Origin: Candidatus Tepidiaquacellales bacterium UBA6667
GTDB taxonomy: Bacteria; Bacteroidota; Ignavibacteria; Tepidaquicellales; Tepidaquicellaceae
Assembly: GCA_002455255.1 (NCBI GenBank)
Contig: DKKL01000031.1
Location: forward strand, 51,961-92,269
Length of the DNA stretch: 40,309 nt
Reading direction: 5' to 3'
Both the position numbers and the translations under genes were made by a program. Of the stretch, positions 8,502-17,615 are shown in pieces. Positions within the stretch are counted from its first letter, which is position 1, and each line of letters opens with the position of its first letter. The notes beneath the pieces were generated by a model. That model ran no database searches. It was not told where the DNA came from and was given only the letters and a program-made list of their open reading frames with translations.

Positions 8502-9986
8502 TTAATTATTCATAAAATATTCAGCAGTGCTTTCTTTACTAATTTTGTAAAGCTCCCAGAATGGAGGAGTGTAACCATTAACAGATATAAAATTTTTTAC
8601 TTTTTCATTAACCACTGATGAAATATCAGAATGATAGATTTTATAGGATTCACTTTTCAATGCAGATTCAGCAGATAAACCTTCAGGAATAGTACCTACT
8701 TTTCCAAATAGATTTAAAATAACAGAATAGAGTTTTATAATTCTGGCAATTGGCAACATAAAAATATTATATTCGAGTTTTCTGCCATTGTTTGCTTCAT
8801 CCAGCAATGCATCTGTGACAGCGTTATTTATATGATCTTTAAGTAATTCATTTCTATCTCGCCATTCAGAAACAACATTTATACGCGGATCGTATTCAAG
8901 ATCAGCAGGTTCGTGAGTATAAAAATTTGTGACTCCGAATGAGGATAGCCAATCTACAGTACCCTTATCCGAGATGTAAGTCATAGCTTCCCAGAGTTTC
9001 AATCCCTGAGATTTATAAGCATTATAAACAACTTCAGAGCAAAACATTTTATCCGGAATTTCAAAATTAAGAGAAAAATCATAGGCAATGTGAGATTCTC
9101 CTGCCTTCTCAAAAATATATTTTGCAGATTTATGAGGCAATAAAATATCATTTTGAAGTTCAGGTAAATCAGAACGCAAACGTAAGACCATTATTCTCAA
9201 TTTTTTATCATCAAGATATTCTTTTACATTGGAAATTGTTACACCTCTTTCTATGTGCGATTCAATAATATAAGGAGTATGAGTTTTTTCATCAACATAT
9301 AAGATGGCACAGTGAGAAAAATTTCCGGGATAATCATTACCACGAGAAATTAAAGCAGAAACAGGAGCACCACCTCTTGATATAAGGATATCTCCGCTTC
9401 TTACTACAATATCAAGAATTTTCACAGAGGGAATCAATGATTCATCAGGGTTTGCACGAAGAAATCCCGGTGATTTATCAGGTGGTAATTGCAATAAAAC
9501 TTCTTCTATTGCTGCACGTGAACCGTAAAGCAAAGTATAAATTCTGTTTCTAAACTCAGGTTTTTTAATATCCGAATGAATGGTTTTTTCTTTAACAACG
9601 TTTCTAATTTTCATTCCAAGTTGAAGATAATCAGAAAGATTGTTACAACATACAGGTATTACCGTAGAAAGTATAAAATATCCATTTAATACAGAATCAT
9701 AAATTGAGCTTTGAATATTAAATGAATTAGAGAGTGAGGAGTCTAATAAATTATTTATGTGTGAAATCCTGAAACTGATAACTGAATCTTCTATAGAACA
9801 ATCAAGTGATTTATTTTTTAAAAATTCAGATTCGAGTAACTTGAAATAATCATCTTTTTTCCATTCGAATTTTTCATATACAGGAATATTTAAATCCGGA
9901 GAATCATCAATTGGAATTAACAAAATCAGATATATTAAAACAAGGAAACCTATAGAATATAAAACAAATTTAATACCTTTATTCAT
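8502..9986 (-). CDS. Membrane-anchored YiiX/YebB-like NlpC/P60 cysteine hydrolase
   Basis: A 494-residue protein with one N-terminal membrane anchor (residues 7-27) followed by a large domain outside the cytoplasm. From about residue 195 it has a permuted papain-like fold of the YiiX/DUF830 group: SGDILISRG, then H225 in GNFSHCAILY, E242 in IIESHIERG, and the catalytic C316 in DKMFCSEVVYNAY. Members are thought to cut peptide, amide or thioester bonds in cell wall or lipids; the substrate here is unknown. The first ~180 and last ~150 residues are not recognised. It stands 23 bp after the RNase G gene and 1 bp before the FAD dehydrogenase gene. Confidence 0.78.
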   Translation of the reverse strand: MNKGIKFVLYSIGFLVLIYLILLIPIDDSPDLNIPVYEKFEWKKDDYFKLLESEFLKNKSLDCSIEDSVISFRISHINNLLDSSLSNSFNIQSSIYDSVLNGYFILSTVIPVCCNNLSDYLQLGMKIRNVVKEKTIHSDIKKPEFRNRIYTLLYGSRAAIEEVLLQLPPDKSPGFLRANPDESLIPSVKILDIVVRSGDILISRGGAPVSALISRGNDYPGNFSHCAILYVDEKTHTPYIIESHIERGVTISNVKEYLDDKKLRIMVLRLRSDLPELQNDILLPHKSAKYIFEKAGESHIAYDFSLNFEIPDKMFCSEVVYNAYKSQGLKLWEAMTYISDKGTVDWLSSFGVTNFYTHEPADLEYDPRINVVSEWRDRNELLKDHINNAVTDALLDEANNGRKLEYNIFMLPIARIIKLYSVILNLFGKVGTIPEGLSAESALKSESYKIYHSDISSVVNEKVKNFISVNGYTPPFWELYKISKESTAEYFMNN

Positions 9987-10009
9987 TTGATAAATAAAAA
10001 TTAAACTGT

Positions 10010-11581
10010 TTATTCGTTATAATTAGCAGTGATATCTTTTCCTGTTTTTAAATCATAGAATTTAAAGTCATCAAGAGCAAGAGCGTTCTCAACTTCAACT
10101 TTAAAGCTAATTAAATATTTAAATTTTATTTTGGTTAATCTGCTGAAAATTCCTTTTGTGAGATAGTCGTAAACGAAAGGATTAACTTTAAGAACAAGAT
10201 TTAATTTTTCTCCTGACCCTTTGTATCTTTGCACCCATCTTTCCATTTCTGTAATGAAACCGGATCTTGATTGGACATGTCCTGTACCGGCACACATCGG
10301 GCAAGTATCAGAAATAGCTTTCAATATATTTTGTCTGATTCTTTGACGGGTAATTTGTACCAAACCAAATTCACTCATTGGCAATACTGTTACTTTAGCT
10401 CTATCTTTACGAAATTCTTTTCTTAATTCTTCATAGAGTTTTTTACGGCTTTTCTCTTCATACAAATCAATGAAATCAATAACAATAATACCACCAAGGT
10501 CACGAAGTCTTACTTGTCTGACTATTTCTTTGGCTGATTCAATATTAGTATTTAGTGAATTAATTTCCTGTTCTTTTTCTTTAGCATATTTACCACTATT
10601 AACATCAATAACCGTCATGGCTTCAGTGTTTTCAATGACGATATAGCCGGCACCCTTTACCCAAACTTTTTTATTTAAAGAATCATTCAATTGTTTTTCA
10701 ATTCTGAATGCATCAAAAAGAGGTTGGTTTCCGGTATATAACTCAAGTCTTTCTAAATATTCGGGAGAAGTATTTTCAATATAGGTTCTTATTTCCTTAT
10801 GCAGTTTTTTTGAATCAACTACAAGCTTTGAAATATCAACTTTCAGCAAATCTCTAATTACAGAAGAAGTAGTTGAGGCATCTTTATATAAGATTTCCGG
10901 GGCTTTAACTGTTTTCAGTTTTTCTTCAATCTTATTCCATTCATTTATCAATTTATTTAAATCATCAAGAATTAATTTTTCATCTTGATTTGCAGCAACA
11001 GTTCTTACAATAACTCCGAAACCCTTCGGTAACACTGAGCGTACTATTTTTCTTAATCTGTATTTTTCCTTTGGCTGGTAAATCTTTTTTGACATACCGA
11101 CTTTTTTGCCAAAAGGAATAAGAACAAGATATCTTCCCGGGATAGAAATTTTAGAAGTTACGCGAACACCTTTTTTGCCGACAGGTTCTTTTGTAACCTG
11201 GACAATGACTTCCTGATGTCTTTTCAGCTCTTTAGGATTGAATCTGATTTTATCTTCAGTGGAACCCGATGAAGATCCGTTGTCATTATCTTCATCATCT
11301 TCTTCAATATCAGAATCTTCATCATCAATTGAAGCTAAAGTACCATAACTGTTAGTATCAGAAAAGTGGAGGAAGGCATCCTGGGGAAAACCAAGATCTA
11401 TAAAAGCAGCACGAATGCCCGGCATTACTTTTCCTACTTTACCGAGAAAAATATCACCTACATTTCTTTCCTGATCAGGACTTTCGACAAAAAATTCAGC
11501 TAATTTTGAATCTTCGGTTACAGCAATTCTGATTTCTCCTGAAGAAGCATTTATGAGTATTTCCTTTTTAATACTTGACAT
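10010..11581 (-). CDS. rng: Ribonuclease G (Rne/Rng family)
   Basis: An endoribonuclease that processes rRNA and decays mRNA. The 523-residue length matches RNase G rather than RNase E, with no long C-terminal scaffold. The S1 RNA-binding region occupies the start (GDIFLGKVGKVMPGIRAAFIDLG). It is interrupted at about residues 82-110 by an acidic stretch, IDDEDSDIEEDDEDNDNG. The catalytic part carries VIDVNSGKY and IVIDFIDL, which hold the Mg-binding aspartates. The zinc-link CPMCAGTG follows near residue 427. It lies 21 bp after rho, so two RNA-turnover factors share one transcript. Confidence 0.96.
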   Translation of the reverse strand: MSSIKKEILINASSGEIRIAVTEDSKLAEFFVESPDQERNVGDIFLGKVGKVMPGIRAAFIDLGFPQDAFLHFSDTNSYGTLASIDDEDSDIEEDDEDNDNGSSSGSTEDKIRFNPKELKRHQEVIVQVTKEPVGKKGVRVTSKISIPGRYLVLIPFGKKVGMSKKIYQPKEKYRLRKIVRSVLPKGFGVIVRTVAANQDEKLILDDLNKLINEWNKIEEKLKTVKAPEILYKDASTTSSVIRDLLKVDISKLVVDSKKLHKEIRTYIENTSPEYLERLELYTGNQPLFDAFRIEKQLNDSLNKKVWVKGAGYIVIENTEAMTVIDVNSGKYAKEKEQEINSLNTNIESAKEIVRQVRLRDLGGIIVIDFIDLYEEKSRKKLYEELRKEFRKDRAKVTVLPMSEFGLVQITRQRIRQNILKAISDTCPMCAGTGHVQSRSGFITEMERWVQRYKGSGEKLNLVLKVNPFVYDYLTKGIFSRLTKIKFKYLISFKVEVENALALDDFKFYDLKTGKDITANYNE

Positions 11582-11602
11582 TAATTTTTCAACGTTTTCA
11601 AC

Positions 11603-12904
11603 TTATGAGTTCATTGTAGCAAGAAACTCTTTATTGCTCTTAGTGCCTTTCATTTTACCAAGTAACCATTCCATAGCTTCCGTTTGATTATAATCAGCAA
11701 TAATTTTTCTTAATAACCAAACACGGTTTAAAGTATCGTTACTGATTAATAATTCTTCTTTTCTCGTACCGGACCTATTAACATCAATAGCCGGGAATAA
11801 TCTTCTGTCTGCAAGTCTTCTGTCGAGAACAATTTCCATATTTCCAGTACCTTTAAATTCTTCAAAGATAACTTCATCCATACGACTTCCTGTTTCAACG
11901 AGAGCAGTAGCAATAATAGTGAGACTTCCACCTTCGTCAATATTTCTTGCGGCACCAAAAAATCTTTTTGGTTTATGTAATGCATTAGCATCAACACCGC
12001 CGGATAATATTTTCCCTGAATGAGGAATAACGGTATTATGAGCTCTTGCAAGACGAGTTATACTATCTAAAAGTATAACAACATCTTTTTTAGCTTCTAT
12101 AAGTCTTCTTGCTTTTTGTAAAACGATTTCAGAAACCTGAACGTGTCTTTCAGGTGGTTCATCAAATGTAGATGCAATAACTTCAGCATTTACATTTCTC
12201 TCCATATCAGTAACCTCTTCAGGTCTTTCATCAATAAGCAATACAATCAGATGCACTTCAGGATGATTTCTTATAATTGAGTTAGCAATAGTTTGCAATA
12301 AAATAGTTTTTCCGCTTTTAGGAGGAGAAACAATTAATCCTCTTTGTCCTTTACCAATAGGAGTGAATAAATCCATAATTCTCATACCATATTCACCGGG
12401 AGCATTTTCAAGAACGAGTTGCTCATTAGGGTAAAGTGGAGTAAGATTATCGAATAAAATTCTTTCTCTTAAAGTATCAGGAGATTCATAATTGACCGAA
12501 TCAACTTTTAAAAGAGCAAAAAAGCGTTCACCTTCTTTAGGAGGTCTTACTTGTCCATTGACAGTATCTCCTGTTTTTAAAGCAAATTTTTTGATTTGCG
12601 AAGGAGAAACATAAATATCATCCGGTGAAGGAAGATAATTATAGTTAGCAGAACGTAAGAAGCCATATCCATCAGGAAGAACTTCAAGAACTCCAATAGC
12701 AAAAGCGAAACCGTCCCGCGCAGTTTGAGCTTCTATAATTTTATAAATTAAGTCTTGTTTTTTTAAATCTGTGTAGCCGTTAATTCCAAGATCGCGGGCA
12801 ATCTTAATAAGATCGGGGACTTTTTTTGATTTTAAGTCTTCCGTGTTTTTCTTATCTGAATTTTTATCTACGGCTGTGGATTTGGAATTTGTTTTTGATT
12901 CCAT
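11603..12904 (-). CDS. rho: Transcription termination factor Rho
   Basis: A hexameric RNA helicase that ends transcription. It has an N-terminal Rho-N domain (DLKSKKVPDLIKIARDLGI), a cold-shock-type primary RNA-binding domain (GVLEVLPDGYGFLRS), Walker A SPPKSGKT, Walker B VVILLDSITRLARAHN, and the C-terminal ATPase core. An upstream in-frame ATG at 12919 would add five residues, but that codon overlaps the best ribosome site. AAAGGA (12911-12916, minus strand) sits 6 nt before the ATG at 12904, so I chose MESKTNSK as the start. The Lys/Ser/Asp-rich first ~30 residues are likely disordered. It probably heads the transcript rho-rng-yiiX-like-FAD dehydrogenase; Rho in many bacteria regulates itself, which is not visible here. 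Confidence 0.96.
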   Translation of the reverse strand: MESKTNSKSTAVDKNSDKKNTEDLKSKKVPDLIKIARDLGINGYTDLKKQDLIYKIIEAQTARDGFAFAIGVLEVLPDGYGFLRSANYNYLPSPDDIYVSPSQIKKFALKTGDTVNGQVRPPKEGERFFALLKVDSVNYESPDTLRERILFDNLTPLYPNEQLVLENAPGEYGMRIMDLFTPIGKGQRGLIVSPPKSGKTILLQTIANSIIRNHPEVHLIVLLIDERPEEVTDMERNVNAEVIASTFDEPPERHVQVSEIVLQKARRLIEAKKDVVILLDSITRLARAHNTVIPHSGKILSGGVDANALHKPKRFFGAARNIDEGGSLTIIATALVETGSRMDEVIFEEFKGTGNMEIVLDRRLADRRLFPAIDVNRSGTRKEELLISNDTLNRVWLLRKIIADYNQTEAMEWLLGKMKGTKSNKEFLATMNS

Positions 12905-13146
12905 TAATGATCCTTTCATTTTCTGTTAGGTGTGAAAATAATATTGAGATTGGTTTAATTATTAAATAATGATATTTGGAAAAATAATATATTAATTGAA
13001 TTATTTATCGAAACTAAATTAACAGAAATAAATTAACTGAAATTTAATTTACGGGTGTGTTAATTGACGTGGTTAAAACTAAAACAATTAAAAATTATAT
13101 TCAAGTAAAATAAAAAACCTGCATTAAAAAAATGGCTTATTTTTTA

Positions 13147-13154
13147 TATATTTG
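13147..13154 (+). promoter_or_regulatory. TAnnTTTG-type -7 promoter element upstream of the antiporter gene
   Basis: TATATTTG lies 7 bp before the ATG at 13162 and matches the -7 consensus TAnnTTTG of Bacteroidota-group primary promoters. A matching -33 TTTG is not evident, so the call is tentative. The 5' leader would be very short. The rest of the gap from 12905 to 13161 is AT-rich, with no other feature seen. Confidence 0.4.
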
Positions 13155-13161
13155 AATAATT

Positions 13162-14274
13162 ATGTCACTTTTAAACAGACTTAAAGCAGAACATTCCTTA
13201 ATTTTATCCGCAATATCGTTAATAATAGTCGGAATTTTTCATCAGGATTTATTTGAAGATTATTCACTTTCGGTATCATTAATAGTATTTTTTGTTTTAT
13301 TCATAATCATCATATATGCAGCAATGGGTGTTGTTCATCATGCTGAAATTTTAGCATACAAATTCGGCGAACCATTCGGAACACTTATACTCACATTTAC
13401 AGCGATTACCGTAGAGATTATAATGATTACAGAAATTATGCTGAATGGAGATGAAGATCCCACTTTTGCAAGAGATACAATCTTTTCAACCGTTATGATA
13501 TTACTGAACGGATTAATCGGTGTTAGTATGTTAATTGGAGGTTTTAAATATGGCGAACAGTTTTTCAATCTGAAGAGTTCTGTATCATTTTTTTCGATGA
13601 TTTTGATTGTTACCGGACTTGGTTTAATATTTCCGTCCATTCCACATCAGGCAGCGAATGAAATGCCTTACCAGATATTCCTGATAATTATTTGTTTATC
13701 TCTTTATGCCTTTTTTATTAGAATGCAAACGAAAGACCACAAATTATTTTTTTCATATTCAAAACACAAAATACTTGATGAATTAAAAGAAGAATTTCCG
13801 GGGATAAATATAAAAAAAGAAAGTGCATTGTATCATTCAATTGTGATGGTAGTTGCAATTATATTAATATCAATACTTGCAGAATATTTATCAACGGCAA
13901 TTGATAACGGAGTTAATATTTTAGGTTTACCAAAATATTTAGCATCATTTATTGTAGCACTTGTAATAATTTCACCTGAAAGTTTAACAGCATTGAGAGC
14001 AGCAAGAAACAATGAAATGCAGCGAACAATAAATATCGCATTAGGTTCTGCATTATCAACTATAACATTAACAATTCCGGCAGTTATAATAGTAGGATTT
14101 ATAACAGGGCAACAAATAATATTAGCACTTACGCCATATATGACAGTTATGATATTGCTTACAATTATAATTGGAATATTAAGTACATCAAGAGGAGATG
14201 CAAACGCCTTACAGGGATTTATTCACTTTGTATTATTTGTTACTTATATATTTATAATTTTCCTTTTTGCATAA
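13162..14274 (+). CDS. ChaA-like calcium/cation:proton antiporter
   Basis: A 370-residue inner-membrane transporter of the Ca2+/cation antiporter superfamily, with about eleven hydrophobic helices in two inverted halves. The first alpha repeat reads FGEPFGTLILTFTAITVEIIM and the second IVALVIISPESLTALRAA. Each carries a conserved acidic residue (E in TVEI, E in SPES) that coordinates cations. The sequence resembles ChaA and the y4hA-type ionic transporters, which exchange Ca2+ (also Na+ or K+ in E. coli) for protons. It is a monocistronic gene between a TATATTTG promoter-like element and a hairpin terminator. The ion preference cannot be read from sequence. Confidence 0.88.
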   Translation: MSLLNRLKAEHSLILSAISLIIVGIFHQDLFEDYSLSVSLIVFFVLFIIIIYAAMGVVHHAEILAYKFGEPFGTLILTFTAITVEIIMITEIMLNGDEDPTFARDTIFSTVMILLNGLIGVSMLIGGFKYGEQFFNLKSSVSFFSMILIVTGLGLIFPSIPHQAANEMPYQIFLIIICLSLYAFFIRMQTKDHKLFFSYSKHKILDELKEEFPGINIKKESALYHSIVMVVAIILISILAEYLSTAIDNGVNILGLPKYLASFIVALVIISPESLTALRAARNNEMQRTINIALGSALSTITLTIPAVIIVGFITGQQIILALTPYMTVMILLTIIIGILSTSRGDANALQGFIHFVLFVTYIFIIFLFA

Positions 14275-14302
14275 AAAAAGGGAATATTCTGATTCCCTTT
14301 TT
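14275..14302. terminator. Bidirectional intrinsic terminator between the antiporter gene and sdhB
   Basis: An 11-bp stem (AAAAAGGGAAT / ATTCCCTTTTT) with a 6-nt loop starts right at the antiporter stop codon. The A- and T-rich arms supply a U-tract in either direction, so it also ends the convergent sdhB transcript. Confidence 0.8.
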
Positions 14303-14332
14303 AATTTCAATACTTCTATTTTAAAATATAAT

Positions 14333-15046
14333 TTAAATTTCTCTTGTTGATATTTTTTTCTTTAACTGAGAAATATGCCAAGTTATATTTATTTCTTTAG
14401 GGCATGCCTCAATACAGTTAAATATAGTATGACAACGCCAAATACCATCGGGTGTATCTATTATATCGAGACGTTCATCCTGAGCATCATCTCTTGTATC
14501 GTAAGCAAATCTGTAAGTTTTTAATAACGCTGCAGGACCAATATAGTTTTCATTTGTCCAGGTTGAAGGACAGGAAGTTGTGCAGCAAGCACAGAGAATA
14601 CATTTAGCAGATTCAAATAATTTTTCTGCATCTTCGTTAGTCTGAAGTCTTTCAGAATCTGAAGGAGGAGGAGTCGTATTTATGAGATAAGGTTTAACAA
14701 CTTCATACTTAAGGAAAAAGGAAGACATATCAACAACAAGATCTTTAATAATCGGTAAAGAAGGAAGAGGTTCAATTACAATTGGTTTATTTGTATTGAT
14801 ATCACCAAGTAACAGAGAACAAGCCAGGCGATTTTTACCGTTAATTTTCATTCCATCGCTGCCGCAAATTCCGTGTGCACAAGACCTTCTGAATGTAAGA
14901 GTTCCATCATGTTTCCATTTGATTTCGTGTAGAATATCCAAGACCCTCATATCATTACTCCATTCAGATATTGAAAAATCCTGATAATATGGTTTATCAT
15001 CTTTTTCGGGATTATATCTCAGAATACTTACGTTTAGATTACCCAT
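14333..15046 (-). CDS. sdhB: Succinate dehydrogenase iron-sulfur subunit
   Basis: The electron-transfer subunit of complex II. It passes electrons from the SdhA flavin to the membrane quinone site. The [2Fe-2S] ligands are C56, C61, D64 and C76 (SCAHGICGSD and RLAC); aspartate in the third position is also found in E. coli SdhB. The [4Fe-4S] and [3Fe-4S] ligands lie in CILCACCTTSCPS and CHTIFNCIEACPKEIN. The 237 residues match the E. coli enzyme (238). The gene starts 2 bp after the stop of a secreted-protein gene that separates it from sdhA, and ends near a bidirectional terminator. No sdhC or sdhD membrane anchor gene is visible in the window. Confidence 0.96.
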   Translation of the reverse strand: MGNLNVSILRYNPEKDDKPYYQDFSISEWSNDMRVLDILHEIKWKHDGTLTFRRSCAHGICGSDGMKINGKNRLACSLLLGDINTNKPIVIEPLPSLPIIKDLVVDMSSFFLKYEVVKPYLINTTPPPSDSERLQTNEDAEKLFESAKCILCACCTTSCPSTWTNENYIGPAALLKTYRFAYDTRDDAQDERLDIIDTPDGIWRCHTIFNCIEACPKEINITWHISQLKKKISTREI

Positions 15047-15048
15047 AA

Positions 15049-15822
15049 TTATTTTATTTTATAATATTCGTTTAATTCAGTTAAAAATTTTTGTTTGTCG
15101 GGACAATTATAAGTTTTGTTAATTAAATCAATTCCCTTTGACATTTCACCGATTGTCATATAACTGTATGCAATAGCAGTTAAAACCGTTTTCAAAGAAC
15201 CTGCAAGCGTATTAAATGTATCTTCGTTACCAATGGGACATTTAAAGTCCGGTGCTTTTTTAATTTCGTCAATTTCCGGCATAAAAATATTAATTTCCGC
15301 CATTACCATAGAAGGATAATCTTTAGTAATATTTTCAAATTTACTTCCGTTCCATTTATAAATCAGTAATGGAAAGCGAGTTTCCGCATAATTTGTAAAT
15401 GCATAAGCAATCCCATCATAATTCGTTTGAATTTCATATTTTCCGTCATTGTTCAAATCCTTAAATTCAAAATATGCATTACCGGTATAAAGAGTATCAA
15501 ATATTTTTATTTTATTATCAGTAATTTCACCTGCAAGTAAAAAATAACAGCAATGAGCACCACCTGAATATTCAGATATAAATAAAGTATTAGTACCGGA
15601 ATTGTTAACATCAAAATACATAAGAGTATCAATCCAAAATTCTGTTTTGCTCGTAAAGACTAATTTTCCATTTTTTTCAAGATTGTAAGTAGTTTCATAA
15701 TTTGCTGTATCATAAGTAGTTTTGAAAACAAAGTCGCCTAAATTTACATTCATCTCTTTTCCCATTTGGGCAAAAGATTGTGAAGATATTAAGATGAGCA
15801 GAAGGAGCAGTAAAGATTTCAT
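15049..15822 (-). CDS. Secreted protein of unknown function between sdhA and sdhB
   Basis: A 257-residue exported protein. Residues 1-18 form a signal peptide (MKSLLLLLLILISSQSFA, then QMG). The mature part contains EYSGGAHCCYFLL, followed by the Ca-loop-like DLNNDGKYEI. This SGGAHCC plus NDG pattern recurs in bacterial periplasmic proteins of unknown role and resembles an FG-GAP/VCBS-like beta structure. The gene is sandwiched with only 3 bp to the sdhA stop and 2 bp to the sdhB start, so it must be on the sdh mRNA. No link to respiration is known to me. It may be an inserted passenger or an envelope protein co-expressed with complex II. The function is not recognised. Confidence 0.8.
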   Translation of the reverse strand: MKSLLLLLLILISSQSFAQMGKEMNVNLGDFVFKTTYDTANYETTYNLEKNGKLVFTSKTEFWIDTLMYFDVNNSGTNTLFISEYSGGAHCCYFLLAGEITDNKIKIFDTLYTGNAYFEFKDLNNDGKYEIQTNYDGIAYAFTNYAETRFPLLIYKWNGSKFENITKDYPSMVMAEINIFMPEIDEIKKAPDFKCPIGNEDTFNTLAGSLKTVLTAIAYSYMTIGEMSKGIDLINKTYNCPDKQKFLTELNEYYKIK

Positions 15823-15825
15823 AAA

Positions 15826-17583
15826 TTAATATTTCCTTTCCATTGGTTTATATCTTGTAACAGTTACAGGTTTATATTTTAAGTTTGGCTTACCTGTTTC
15901 ATTTTTAAAAGCAAATGTATGTTTCATAAAGTTTGCATCATCTCTATTAGGAAAATCTTCACGAGTATGAGCACCACGGCTTTCTTTTCTTTCATAAGCA
16001 CTGTGAACCATTGCTTCGGCAGTATCAAGCAGATTATCAAGTTCGATTGCTTCAATTAAATCTGTATTAAATACATATCCTTTATCCTGAATATGAACAT
16101 CTTTATATCTTTCTTTAAGCTCAGAAATTTTAGAAACCATTTTACCGAGCAATTCTTCTGTTCTGAAAACCCCGCAATCATCCATCATAGTTTGCTGCAG
16201 TTCAGTTCTGATACCAACAACAGTTTCCTTACCAGTGCTGTTTAAAAGTTTAGAAATTAATTCTTTTGTTTTTTCATCAGCATTTTTAGGTAACTCAGTG
16301 AAACTTGCAGTTTTAAGGAATTCACCAATTCTTTTTCCTCCACGTCTTCCAAAAACAACGAGGTCAAGAAGTGAATTTGTACCGAGACGATTAGCTCCAT
16401 GAACAGATACACAAGCACATTCACCGGCTGCATAAAGACCGGCAACAATTTCACCGGTTTCATTTTTGAGAACTTCACAATTTACATTTGTAGGGATACC
16501 ACCCATTGCATAATGTGCAGTAGGTTGGATGGGAATAGGTTCTTTAGTCGGTTCAACACCGAGATAAGTTCTAGCAAAACCTGTTATTTCAGGAAGTTTC
16601 TCATCAATTACTTTTTTACCAAGATGAGATACATCAAGATATACATAATCTGTTCCATCGCTACCTCTAATACCTTTCCCTGCTCTTATTTCAGAAATTA
16701 TAGCACGGGAGACCATATCACGAGGTGCGAGATCCATAACTGTCGGAGCATATCTCACCATAAATCTTTCTTTATCTTTATTAAGTAAGATTCCACCTTC
16801 ACCACGAGCAGCCTCAGAGACAAGAATACCAAGTTTCCATAAACCTGTAGGATGAAACTGGTAAAATTCCATATCTTCGAGTGGCAATCCGCTTTTATAA
16901 ACGAGAGCAAAACCGTCACCTGTACCTACGTGAGCATTAGAAGTAATTCTAAAAACTCTTCCGTTTCCGCCTGTAGCAAACATTACAGCTTTAGCATGGA
17001 AGATATGTATTTCAGAAGTTCTAATATCAATAGCTACAACACCTTTGCTGACACCATCATCAATAATTAAATCAGTCACAAAAAATTCCGAAAAGAAATT
17101 CACCTGATTTTTAATTGAGTTTTCATAAAGCGTCTGCAACATAACATGCCCAGTTCTGTCAGCAGAATAGCAACTTCTTTTAACCGGAATTCTTTTTCCG
17201 TAAGGATCGCTCATATCAGCAGGTTTTGTATGACCTCCGAAATTTCTTTGTGCAATTTTTCCTTCAGCATTTCTTGAGAAAGGCATACCCATATGTTCGA
17301 GTTCAATGATAGCCCGGATAGCATCTTTACACATTACTTCAATACAATCCTGATCACCGAGATAGTCACTTCCTTTTACAGTATCGAAAGCATGGTTTTC
17401 CCACGTGTCATCTTCCATATTAGAAAGAGCCGCACAAACACCACCCTGAGCCGTACCTGTATGAGAGCGAGGAGGAAAAACCTTAGAAATAACAGCACAC
17501 GAAAATTCTTTTGGGATTTCAACAGCTGCCCTTAAACCGGCACCGCCTGCACCAATAATAACAACATCGAATTTATGTATCAT
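15826..17583 (-). CDS. sdhA: Succinate dehydrogenase flavoprotein subunit
   Basis: The catalytic subunit of complex II, which oxidises succinate to fumarate. The FAD site GAGGAGLRAA lies at residues 11-20. H41 in PRSHTGTAQGG is the residue that binds FAD covalently in this family. Later motifs include EFYQFHPTGL, the active-site region GEGGILLNKDKERFM, ARGEGG, HYAMGGIPTN, and the C-terminal ESRGAHTREDFPNRDD. The 585 residues match E. coli SdhA (588). It lies 32 bp after the HtrA-like protease gene in the same direction. sdhC/sdhD, which normally precede sdhA, are replaced here by unrelated genes. A fumarate reductase role is possible but the close E. coli Sdh likeness of the partner SdhB favours oxidation. 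Confidence 0.96.
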   Translation of the reverse strand: MIHKFDVVIIGAGGAGLRAAVEIPKEFSCAVISKVFPPRSHTGTAQGGVCAALSNMEDDTWENHAFDTVKGSDYLGDQDCIEVMCKDAIRAIIELEHMGMPFSRNAEGKIAQRNFGGHTKPADMSDPYGKRIPVKRSCYSADRTGHVMLQTLYENSIKNQVNFFSEFFVTDLIIDDGVSKGVVAIDIRTSEIHIFHAKAVMFATGGNGRVFRITSNAHVGTGDGFALVYKSGLPLEDMEFYQFHPTGLWKLGILVSEAARGEGGILLNKDKERFMVRYAPTVMDLAPRDMVSRAIISEIRAGKGIRGSDGTDYVYLDVSHLGKKVIDEKLPEITGFARTYLGVEPTKEPIPIQPTAHYAMGGIPTNVNCEVLKNETGEIVAGLYAAGECACVSVHGANRLGTNSLLDLVVFGRRGGKRIGEFLKTASFTELPKNADEKTKELISKLLNSTGKETVVGIRTELQQTMMDDCGVFRTEELLGKMVSKISELKERYKDVHIQDKGYVFNTDLIEAIELDNLLDTAEAMVHSAYERKESRGAHTREDFPNRDDANFMKHTFAFKNETGKPNLKYKPVTVTRYKPMERKY

Positions 17584-17615
17584 ATTTATAAAATATTAAA
17601 AAATTATATTCTTTT

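Noticed and set aside
16399..16788. A 129-codon plus-strand frame opposite sdhA
   Set aside because: sdhA has all family motifs across the region; the antisense frame has no recognisable domain or ribosome site.
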